64,000 nt of DNA, taken from NCBI GenBank assembly GCA_942492925.1, contig OW818641.1, positions 1,488,001 through 1,552,000 on the forward strand. The letters run 5' to 3'. Of the stretch, positions 54,501 to 62,263 are shown piece by piece; within the stretch, counting starts at the first letter, position 1, and every line of letters starts with the position of its first letter. Position numbers and translations under genes: made by a program. Below the pieces are notes generated by a model that searched no databases, had not been told where the DNA came from, and saw only the letters and a list, made by a program, of their open reading frames with translations. This stretch comes from QZKY01 sp942492925 (GTDB lineage: Bacteria; Pseudomonadota; Gammaproteobacteria; Burkholderiales; Burkholderiaceae_D).

Positions 54501-55237
54501 AAGGGACCAACGCCGGCTTGTGCATACACAAGGCTTTCGAGTTGTGCGACTTTGCCGATTCAAGCACATGGCAGAACGCCATCGAGAAGGCGATTGCAGC
54601 CTATCCGCAAGAGCACGAGCAACAGGATACCGATGGGAATACCAACGCGCTGGCCGCCATGTTGCAACAGATGATGCAGGATGTCCTGCACACGACGTTG
54701 CCCGATGACATCGTGCTGAAGAACATCCCTTCCGGCAAACGCCTGAACGAACTGGGTTTCTATTTGCCGGCTTCGCGCTTCAGCACCGACAGCCTGCACG
54801 CCACCCTCAAAACACACGGCTATCCGGTCCCGTCCCTGTCCTTCACCGACATGGCGTGTTACCTCAAAGGTTTCATCGATCTGGTTTTCGAACACAACGG
54901 GCGCTATTACATCCTGGACTGGAAATCGAATCATCTCGGTCACGATGTTCGGCATTACGATGCTAATAATGTACAGAGTGCGATGCAGGAAAACGCTTAT
55001 CACCTCCAGTATCTGCTTTACAGCGTGGCACTGAACCGTTATTTGGTCCAGCGCATTCCCGATTACCGGTATGACACGCACTTTGGCGGGGTGCACTACC
55101 TTTTTGTGCGCGGCGTGCGGCCTGACTGGAAAAATCCCGACGGCTCGCCAAGCGGCGTTTTCTTTGATCGCCCCTCACCCGAAACGATGGCGGCACTGGA
55201 TGCGCTGTTCACTTCTTTCCACGCAAAGGTGGCATGA
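51550..55237 (+). pseudogene. recB: RecB (helicase/nuclease subunit), frame broken by a cluster of shifts
   Basis: Full-length RecB coding sequence (about 1229 codons; E. coli 1180) interrupted only in 52998-53195. Before it the frame is normal: Walker A EASAGTGKTWNI, FTIHSFCQRAL, VDEFQDTDPLQYEIFE, VGDPKQAIYRFR. After it, LVQILTMHKSKGLEFPVVF, LIYVALTRA and the nuclease motif YYILDWKSNHLG are normal. Within it, conserved-looking protein continues only by changing frame five times: to KSVLPF (53019), FADHTSSRNW (53036), LWQLPKPEEG (53079), SRHDAMVRA (53116) and RQDAILIDG (53189). Shifts fall in TTTTT, GCGCGCG and similar runs, with no stop inside any segment. This fits base-call errors or very recent decay. 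Confidence 0.85.
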
Positions 55238-57087
55238 TGAACGACCGCCTTCTTCTTTCCGAACAACGTCTGGCGGACGGCTTCGCCGATCATGCCGTCG
55301 CCTGGGCGCGTGAAGCGGGTGCGCCGCACACGTCGCTTGCGCTGCTGAAGCAACTGGCGAAAGCCGTTTGCGCCGCCACAGTCGAAGGCCATGTGTGCCT
55401 TTATCTGGACAGCTTCATTTCTCCCGAAAAAATTGCTGAAACGCGCAATCATTTACTGTTATCCGGTGTTGTCGGCACACCTGATGATCCCTGCCGCCAT
55501 GCCTTTGATTCTGGATGATGAAGACCGCTTGTATTTGCATCGTTACTACGACTATGAGTTGCGCCTGGCCCGTCGCTTGATGGCGACGCCGATGCAACGA
55601 CCGCTTCGCAAGCGCTGGCACTGGCCCCGCGACTGAATACTTTTTGGTTTGCCATCGCAGGAAACACACACAGACTGGCCACGCATCGCTGCCGCACTCG
55701 CCATGCATCGCAAGCTGCTCGTCATCAGCGGCGGCCCCGGCACCGGAAAAACCACGACCATCGTCAATCTGCTGGCCTGTCTGCTGGAAGATAATCCGGA
55801 TCGCGCATCGCCCTCACCGCGCCCACCGGCAAAGCCGCCGCACGCATGCAGGAAACTGTCCGCGCCCGTGCCGTCGCATTTGCCGAGCGCGCCATCCAGT
55901 CGCGATTACCGACTGAATCGTTCACCATTCATCGCTTGCTCGGCGTTGCGTCACACGATGGTGATTTTCGACATCATGCTGGCAATCCTTTGCCTGTCGA
56001 TGCCGTCATCGTCGATGAAGCGTCGATGCTCGACATTGCGCTCGCCACCAAACTTTTCGATGCCATCCCGACGAACGCGCGCATTATCCTGCTCGGCGAC
56101 AAGGATCAACTTTCTGCGGTGGAAGCCGGTGCGGTTTTCTCGGAACTGAGCGCGGACCCAACGCTGTCCCCCGCCTGCCTTGCGACACTCGCCCAGACAA
56201 CCGGCATCGCAAGCGAGCGCATGACTTCACCCGCCCCGAGAAAATCCGGCGGGTTGCAAGATAGCGTTGTCTGGTTCACCGAACAATTCCGTTTCGCCAG
56301 CGATTCGCCCATCGGACAGCTAGCCACCCATGTCAGTGCAGGCGAAGCAGAAGCTGCCATCGCCCTGCTCAAACAGCCCGGCGATGCCAGCCTGATCTGG
56401 CTGGAAGAGCATGGCGCATCGCCGTCGGCTGATGCGCTGGCGCACATTCATGACGGTTACGTTCCCTATCGCGCAGCAGTGCGAGAAAATGCCGAGAACA
56501 TGGCAGCCATCTTTGACGCCTTCGATCGCTTTCGGGTGCTGTGCGCTGTCAGAAATGGCCCGCGCGGCGTCGATGCCCTCAACCGGCAAATCGATCGGGC
56601 CTTCCGGCAGTCGCTCGGCGAAACGCTCAATGCGCAGCGCTACCTGAGCGAACACGCGACGTGGTATCCGGGCCGTCCCATTATCATTCAACGCAACGAT
56701 TATCTGCTGAAACTTTTTAACGGCGATGTCGGCATCACGCTGGTGGATAGAAGCAACGGCGATGAACGACTGATGGTGTATTTTCCGGATAATAATGAAA
56801 ATGGTTTTCGCGCCATTGCTCCGTCGCGTCTGCCCGAACACGAAACGGCTTTTGCTGTCACTGTTCACAAATCGCAAGGCTCGGAATTCGATTCGGTGTT
56901 GTTGATGATGCCTGAAACGCCCAACCGCGTCACTACACGTGAATTGCTCTACACGGCCATCACGCGTGCGCGTCAGCATGTGACATGCTGCGCCAGCGAA
57001 ACGGTGTTACGGCACGCAATCGCCTCGCCCACGCAAAGAAATTCGGGATTGTCGGATCGGATCAGGGAAGCCGGCTTGGCATCGTAA
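55234..57087 (+). pseudogene. recD: RecD (helicase subunit), frame broken by four shifts
   Basis: About 617 codons in total, the normal RecD length. The first 600 bases change frame four times: near 55490 (to MPLILDDEDRLYLHRY), near 55585 (to DATTASQALA), at the TTTTT run near 55640 (to LPSQETHTDWPRIAAALA with Walker A SGGPGTGKTTT) and near 55805 (to RIALTAPTGKAAARMQETV). From 55805 the frame is intact to the stop: VDEASMLDIALATKLFDA, LLGDKDQLSAVEAGA, VTVHKSQGSEFD and ELLYTAITRAR. The start overlaps the recB stop (ATGA). As with recB, no stops occur inside segments. Confidence 0.85.
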
Positions 57088-57126
57088 AACGCTCACGCAT
57101 AACAAACGGAGCGTCTCGAAAAAGAC

Positions 57127-57213
57127 TGGTGCGAGGGAGGGGACTCGAACCCCTACACCATTACTGGCGTCAGGACCTAAACCTGGTGCGTCTACCAATT
57201 TCGCCACCCTCGC
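57127..57213 (-). tRNA. tRNA-Leu (UAG anticodon)
   Basis: 87 bases with encoded CCA (complement at 57127-57129). Acceptor stem GCGAGGG with CCCTCGC; anticodon stem/loop CAGGTTTAGGTCCTG carries TAG; long class II variable arm GACGCCAGTAATGGTGT; T arm GGGGTTCGAGTCCCC. Convergent with recD. Confidence 0.97.
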
Positions 57214-57371
57214 AGGGGAGTGCATTTTACTGGATTTTATTATGTCTGGTACAACTCTGTATCGTGAATATCACGACAAAGTCGCTATTATGCGCGAATA
57301 TTCACACATCGGGTTGACATCCCAACCAAACCCTGTCGAAATAACAGCAGTTTGTCACCCACGGAGCAACC

Positions 57372-57896
57372 ATGAAACGATTCTGCCTTGCCATTACAAC
57401 GACCTTGCTGGCATTGACCATTGCCTCACCGGCAAGCGCCCAGTACATCTGGCTCGACAAAAACAATGTCAAAGTCTATTCGGACAAACCGCCTCCGGTG
57501 GATGTTCCCAATAGTCGTGTATTGAAAGGGCCGAAAGGTTTCAAAGCGCAAAACATCGAAGCAAAACAAGACAGCACCAACGGCACGGAAGCCGACAAAC
57601 CAGCGAGTGCCGCCGCTTCTGCGTCCAAACCGCCCATGACAACGGCAGAAAAAAATGCCGACTTCAAAAAGCGCCAACAGGAACAGGCTGAAAAAGAAAA
57701 AAAAGGCGAAGCTGAAGAGAAAAACAGGCAAGCTAAAGCGGAGAATTGCGAACGCGCCCGTCAATACCAACGCTCCATCCAGTCAGGACAACGTATTACC
57801 CGCACAAATGAAAAAGGCGCGCGGGAACATATGAGTGACGAAGAACGCAACAACGAAGCCCGCAAGGTCGAAGATACGCTCAAAGACTGTAATTAA
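57372..57896 (+). CDS. DUF4124-type exported protein
   Basis: 174 residues: signal peptide (MKRFCLAITTTLLALTIASPASA), DUF4124 core (QYIWLDKNNVKVYSDKPPPVD, about 24-45), Ala/Ser linker and a Lys/Glu/Gln-rich coiled coil (about 95-130), then a basic tail with two late Cys. Periplasmic, function unknown. Same family type as the gene at 8082, but not close in sequence. Convergent with ftsB. Confidence 0.85.
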   Translation: MKRFCLAITTTLLALTIASPASAQYIWLDKNNVKVYSDKPPPVDVPNSRVLKGPKGFKAQNIEAKQDSTNGTEADKPASAAASASKPPMTTAEKNADFKKRQQEQAEKEKKGEAEEKNRQAKAENCERARQYQRSIQSGQRITRTNEKGAREHMSDEERNNEARKVEDTLKDCN

Positions 57897-57934
57897 CAGT
57901 GCGGCATCACCCTCTTTAATACCGGAAGCGCCGA

Positions 57935-58240
57935 TCATTTCTTGCCAGATGTCGGCGCTGCTGTTTTAGCGGGGTCAAGAATCTGAACGAAGGTTTCGCC
58001 CTGTTTGATCATCCCCATTTCATAACGGGCGCGTTCTTCGATCGCGTCCGTTCCCTCTTTCAAATCACGCACTTCGGATTCGAGCTTCGCGTTGCGCGCT
58101 TTGAGCCCGTCATTTTTTTTCTGCGTCGCTGAAACCTGCTGATCCAGATCCCAAACGCGTCGCCAGCCGCCCTTGCCGAACCACAGCGGATACTGAATCA
58201 GCACCAGCAGAACCGCCAGAACGATGGTGATTAAGCGCAT
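57935..58240 (-). CDS. ftsB: Cell division protein FtsB
   Basis: 101 residues: one membrane helix (about 3-19, LITIVLAVLLVLIQYPLWFG), then a periplasmic coiled coil (about 30-65, QQVSATQKKNDGLKARN) and the conserved IEERARYEMGMIKQGETFVQI. Divisome subunit that pairs with FtsL and FtsQ. It follows eno, the usual betaproteobacterial and enteric arrangement. Confidence 0.92.
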   Translation of the reverse strand: MRLITIVLAVLLVLIQYPLWFGKGGWRRVWDLDQQVSATQKKNDGLKARNAKLESEVRDLKEGTDAIEERARYEMGMIKQGETFVQILDPAKTAAPTSGKK

Positions 58241-58261
58241 TTTGGATCTATCATAAAAACA

Positions 58262-58290
58262 GCCACAGGAAACAAACCGTCACCTGTGGC
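58262..58290 (-). terminator. Hairpin between eno and ftsB
   Basis: GCCACAGG (58262-58269) pairs with CCTGTGGC (58283-58290); on the minus strand a GTTTTTA run follows. It may end or attenuate eno transcription before ftsB. Confidence 0.6.
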
Positions 58291-58310
58291 CATAAGCATG
58301 TAATTAATAA

Positions 58311-59594
58311 CTACTTCAGGTTGTAAAAGGCACTGCGACCTGGATAGCTGGCGATATCGCCGAGATCTTCTTCGATACGCAGCAACTGGTTGTATTTTGC
58401 AATACGATCAGAGCGCGACATTGATCCCGTCTTGATTTGCAATGCATTGAGGCCCACTGCAATGTCGGCAATCGTGGAATCCTCGGTCTCGCCAGAACGA
58501 TGCGAAATAACAGCGGTATAACCCGCGCGCTTGGCCATTTCGATCGCCGCAAATGTTTCCGTCAACGTACCAATCTGATTAATCTTGATCAGGATGGAAT
58601 TGGCAATGCCCTTCTGAATCCCTTCACGCAAAATCTTGGTATTGGTTACGAACAAATCATCACCGACAATTTGCACTTTCTTGCCCAAGGCTTGCGTCAG
58701 AATCGCCCAGCCCTCCCAATCGCCTTCGGCCATGCCATCCTCAATGGAGATGATCGGATATTTGTTGCACCAGCCTTCCAGCAAGCCGGTCAGTTCCTGT
58801 GCAGACAAGGTCAAGCCTTCGCCTTCCAGATGGTATTTGCCATTCTTGAAGAATTCGCTGGCGGCGCAATCCAGACCGAGCGCAATCTGCGTGCCTGGCT
58901 CGTAACCGGCCTGTTCGATGGCCTGCATGATCAATTTAATGGCTTCTTCGTGATTGGCCACTGATGGCGCAAAACCGCCTTCATCGCCAACGGAAGTGGT
59001 CAAGCCTTTGTCTTGCAGGATTTTCTTCAAGGTCTGAAATACTTCGGAACCGTAACGAATCGCTTCGCGGAAACTCGGCGCGCCAACCGGAATGATCATG
59101 AACTCTTGGATGTCGAGGTTGTTATCCGCATGTGCACCGCCGTTGATGACGTTCATCATCGGCACCGGCATCTGCATCGCGCCCGAACCGCCAAAGTAGC
59201 GATACAACGGCAATCCGGCTTCTTCCGCGGCGGCTTTCGCCACGGCCATGGACACGGCCAGCATGGCGTTTGCGCCGAGACGACTTTTGTTTTCCGTGCC
59301 ATCCAGTTCAATCAGGGTGCGATCAAGGAACGCTTGCTCGCTGGCATCCAGCCCCAGAATCGCTTCGGAAATTTCCGTATTGATGTGTTCGCAAGCCTTG
59401 AGCACACCTTTGCCGCCGTAACGTTTCTTGTCGCCGTCACGCAATTCAATCGCTTCGCGCGAACCAGTCGATGCACCAGACGGCACGGCAGCACGTCCGA
59501 TGACGCCCGATTCGAGCAACACATCGCATTCCACCGTGGGGTTGCCGCGCGAATCAATGATTTCACGGCCAATAATATCGACAATAACGCTCAT
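58311..59594 (-). CDS. eno: Enolase
   Basis: Converts 2-phosphoglycerate to phosphoenolpyruvate. 427 residues. Marks: DSRGNPTVECDV near the N-terminus, GDEGGFAP, metal ligand regions GLDCAASEF and ISIEDGMAEGD, and SHRSGETEDSTIAD with the catalytic Lys region ILIKINQIGTLTE. A GAGAACGAC-type ribosome site precedes the ATG. It lies 27 bases after kdsA. Confidence 0.97.
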   Translation of the reverse strand: MSVIVDIIGREIIDSRGNPTVECDVLLESGVIGRAAVPSGASTGSREAIELRDGDKKRYGGKGVLKACEHINTEISEAILGLDASEQAFLDRTLIELDGTENKSRLGANAMLAVSMAVAKAAAEEAGLPLYRYFGGSGAMQMPVPMMNVINGGAHADNNLDIQEFMIIPVGAPSFREAIRYGSEVFQTLKKILQDKGLTTSVGDEGGFAPSVANHEEAIKLIMQAIEQAGYEPGTQIALGLDCAASEFFKNGKYHLEGEGLTLSAQELTGLLEGWCNKYPIISIEDGMAEGDWEGWAILTQALGKKVQIVGDDLFVTNTKILREGIQKGIANSILIKINQIGTLTETFAAIEMAKRAGYTAVISHRSGETEDSTIADIAVGLNALQIKTGSMSRSDRIAKYNQLLRIEEDLGDIASYPGRSAFYNLK

Positions 59595-59621
59595 GTCGTT
59601 CTCCTGTCTTTTGAATATTTT

Positions 59622-60476
59622 TTACGCCAGACTGTCTTCGAGATAGCCCGCTTTTTTGACGACGCGATCCAATTCGGCCAGCACCGTCAGCAATTCTTTC
59701 ATGCGCGCGAGCGGCACCATGTTGGGTCCATCCGACATGGCTTCCGCCGGATTCGGATGTGTTTCCATGAACAGCCCCGCAATGCCCGTCGCGACAGCAG
59801 CGCGAGAGAGTACCGGAACAAATTCACGTTGTCCACCAGAAGAAGTGCCTTGACCGCCCGGCAATTGCACGGAATGCGTCGCATCGAACACAACCGGGCT
59901 ATTCGTCTTGCGCAGGATCGCCAGCGACCGCATGTCGGAGACGAGATTGTTGTACCCGAAGGAAGCGCCGCGTTCGCACACCATGAAGTTATCCGCATTC
60001 AACCCAGCTTCCTTCGCTGCTTCACGCGCCTTGGCCACCACATTCATCATGTCGTCCGGCGAGAGAAATTGCCCCTTCTTGATATTGACCGGCTTGCCCG
60101 ATTTCGCGCACGCCTCAATGAAATCGGTTTGACGGCACAGGAACGCCGGTGTTTGCAACACATCGACGACTGATGCCACCGCCTCAATTTCATCTTCGCT
60201 ATGCACGTCCGTTAATACCGGCACGCCAATTTGCTTGCGTACATCTTCCAGAATGGACAACCCACGATCCATGCCGGGGCCACGAAAAGATTTCCCGGAT
60301 GAGCGATTCGCCTTGTCGTAAGACGCCTTGAAAATATACGGCATGCCCAAGGCTGCTGTAATCTCCTTGAGCGTACCCGCGATATCCAGCGCCATCTGAT
60401 GCGATTCGATCACGCACGGACCGGCAATCAAAAAAATCGGCTTGTCCAACCCAACATCAAAACCACAGAGTTTCAT
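59622..60476 (-). CDS. kdsA: KDO-8-phosphate synthase
   Basis: Condenses PEP and arabinose 5-phosphate in lipopolysaccharide core synthesis, showing a Gram-negative outer membrane. 284 residues: LIAGPCVIES, KASYDKANRSS, FRGPGMDRGL, NIKKGQFLSP and VFDATHSVQLPGG. The ATG at 60476 (MKLCGFDVGLDKPIF) is chosen; the open frame upstream lies in the pyrG end. It starts 5 bases after the pyrG stop. Confidence 0.96.
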   Translation of the reverse strand: MKLCGFDVGLDKPIFLIAGPCVIESHQMALDIAGTLKEITAALGMPYIFKASYDKANRSSGKSFRGPGMDRGLSILEDVRKQIGVPVLTDVHSEDEIEAVASVVDVLQTPAFLCRQTDFIEACAKSGKPVNIKKGQFLSPDDMMNVVAKAREAAKEAGLNADNFMVCERGASFGYNNLVSDMRSLAILRKTNSPVVFDATHSVQLPGGQGTSSGGQREFVPVLSRAAVATGIAGLFMETHPNPAEAMSDGPNMVPLARMKELLTVLAELDRVVKKAGYLEDSLA

Positions 60477-60481
60477 GTATT

Positions 60482-62137
60482 TTATACCTTCTTCGAAGAG
60501 TGCTCTTTCTTGTACAGCATCGCCGCCCTGATAAACGAAATGAAGAGCGGATGACCGTCGCGTGGCGTGGATTTGAATTCCGGATGGTACTGCACCCCGA
60601 CGTACCAAGGATGCGCATTATCACCCGAGCGTGGCAATTCCATGATCTCGCACAAATTTTCCGACGGTGTACGGGCAGAAACCAGCAACCCGGCCTTTTC
60701 GACGCGGTCCAGATAATGATTATTGGCTTCATAGCGGTGGCGATGACGCTCAGTCACAACGTTGCCATAAATCTCAGCGGCCAGCGTATCGGGTTTGACT
60801 GCGCAGGTCTGCGCCCCCAAGCGCATCGTGCCGCCCAAATCGGAATTGGCATCGCGACGCTCGACTCTGCCATCGTGGTTTTGCCATTCATTGATCAGTG
60901 CCACGACTGGCTGTTCGGTATCCGGATCAAACTCAGTGGAGTTAGCCTTCGTCAAACCGGCCTTGCTGCGCGCGTATTCAATCAATGCGACTTGCATCCC
61001 CAGACAAATACCGAGGTAGGGAATTTTGTTTTCCCGTGCGAATTTTGCCGAAGCAATCTTGCCTTCCACGCCGCGCTTGCCGAACCCTCCCGGCACCAGG
61101 ATGGCATCGAATTTTGCCAGTTCGTCCGTCCCTTTGGATTCAATCTCTTCTGAATCAACATACTCAATGTTCACGCGCGATTGCACATGAATGCCAGCAT
61201 GCCGCAGCGCTTCGGTCAGCGATTTGTAGGACTCCGTCAAATCAACGTACTTGCCAACCATGCCGATGGTAACTTCCGTTTTCGGGTGTTCAATGGCATA
61301 AACGAGCTGACTCCACATGTCGAGATTCGCTGGCGGCGGCGACAAAGCGAGCTTTTCGCACACGATCCGGTCCAGTCCCTGATCGTGCAGCATTTGCGGA
61401 ATCTTGTAGATGGTATCGACATCCCACACCGAAATCACCGCATCATCCGGCACGTTCGAGAACAAGGAAATCTTGGCGCGCTCGTCATCCGGAATCGGTC
61501 GATCGGCGCGGCACAACAACGCATCCGGTGAAATACCGATCTCGCGCAATTTCTGGACGCTATGTTGCGTCGGCTTGGTTTTGAGTTCTCCCGCAGAAGC
61601 CAGATACGGCACCAGTGTCAGATGCACAAAGGCTGCAGCATGACGGCCCGCGCGCAAACTCAATTGACGCGCCGCTTCGAGGAATGGCAGCGACTCGATG
61701 TCACCCACCGTGCCCCCGATCTCCACCAGCGCGACATCGTAACCTTCTGCGCCACGATAAATGAAATGCTGAATCTCATTCGTGATATGCGGGATCACCT
61801 GTACGGTCTTCCCGAGGTATTCGCCCTTGCGTTCCTTGCGAATCACGGATTCGTAAATCTGGCCCGTGGTGAAGTTGTTGACTTTCTTCATCCGCGTAGA
61901 GATGAAGCGCTCGTAGTGCCCCAAATCCAGATCGGTTTCTGCGCCGTCATCGGTCACAAAAACTTCGCCGTGCTGAAAAGGACTCATCGTGCCAGGATCG
62001 ACATTGATGTAGGGGTCGAGCTTGAGGATGGTGACTTTGAGGCCGCGGGATTCCAGAATGGCCGCCAGAGAGGCGGCGGCAATCCCTTTTCCGAGGGAAG
62101 ACACAACGCCGCCAGTAACGAAAACGAACTTGATCAT
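60482..62137 (-). CDS. pyrG: CTP synthase
   Basis: Makes CTP from UTP, glutamine and ATP. 551 residues (E. coli 545): synthase domain MIKFVFVTGGVVSSLGKGI, KLDPYINVDPGTMSPFQHGE (20 residues); glutaminase domain with the oxyanion VPGGFGKRG, nucleophile Cys in GICLGMQ and HPEFKSTPRDGHPLF. Starts at ATG 62137; upstream codons are not conserved. First gene of the pyrG-kdsA-eno-ftsB run. Confidence 0.97.
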   Translation of the reverse strand: MIKFVFVTGGVVSSLGKGIAAASLAAILESRGLKVTILKLDPYINVDPGTMSPFQHGEVFVTDDGAETDLDLGHYERFISTRMKKVNNFTTGQIYESVIRKERKGEYLGKTVQVIPHITNEIQHFIYRGAEGYDVALVEIGGTVGDIESLPFLEAARQLSLRAGRHAAAFVHLTLVPYLASAGELKTKPTQHSVQKLREIGISPDALLCRADRPIPDDERAKISLFSNVPDDAVISVWDVDTIYKIPQMLHDQGLDRIVCEKLALSPPPANLDMWSQLVYAIEHPKTEVTIGMVGKYVDLTESYKSLTEALRHAGIHVQSRVNIEYVDSEEIESKGTDELAKFDAILVPGGFGKRGVEGKIASAKFARENKIPYLGICLGMQVALIEYARSKAGLTKANSTEFDPDTEQPVVALINEWQNHDGRVERRDANSDLGGTMRLGAQTCAVKPDTLAAEIYGNVVTERHRHRYEANNHYLDRVEKAGLLVSARTPSENLCEIMELPRSGDNAHPWYVGVQYHPEFKSTPRDGHPLFISFIRAAMLYKKEHSSKKV

Positions 62138-62218
62138 TGCAGGGGTGCCGAATGGCATGAGCGTGAAATCAGAATTATAACGCAATCGGCAACTTCCCAA
62201 TGACGGAAAATCAGCCTA

Positions 62219-62258
62219 TTTTTTTGCTCTAAAAACGAGCGGATTTTGAGCAAAAAAA
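62219..62258. repeat. Inverted repeat after the phosphorylase gene
   Basis: TTTTTTTGCTC (62219-62229) and GAGCAAAAAAA (62248-62258) are perfect complements. It lies between the phosphorylase stop (62264, minus) and the pyrG start. It may be a terminator for the phosphorylase, although the stem itself contains the A/T runs. Confidence 0.5.
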
Positions 62259-62263
62259 CTGCT

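Noticed and set aside
51550..57087. Programmed frameshifting as an explanation for recB/recD
   Set aside because: Nine shifts in both directions in two patches do not fit a programmed site; no slippery heptamer with downstream structure was evident.
47455..57213. Genomic island inserted at tRNA-Leu
   Set aside because: No integrase, no direct repeat of a tRNA end at the far side, and the contents are housekeeping genes; kept only as a low-interest observation.
59013..60173. 386-codon open frame antisense to eno and kdsA
   Set aside because: Opposite two unmistakable genes; His/Arg/Phe-rich reverse-strand artefact.
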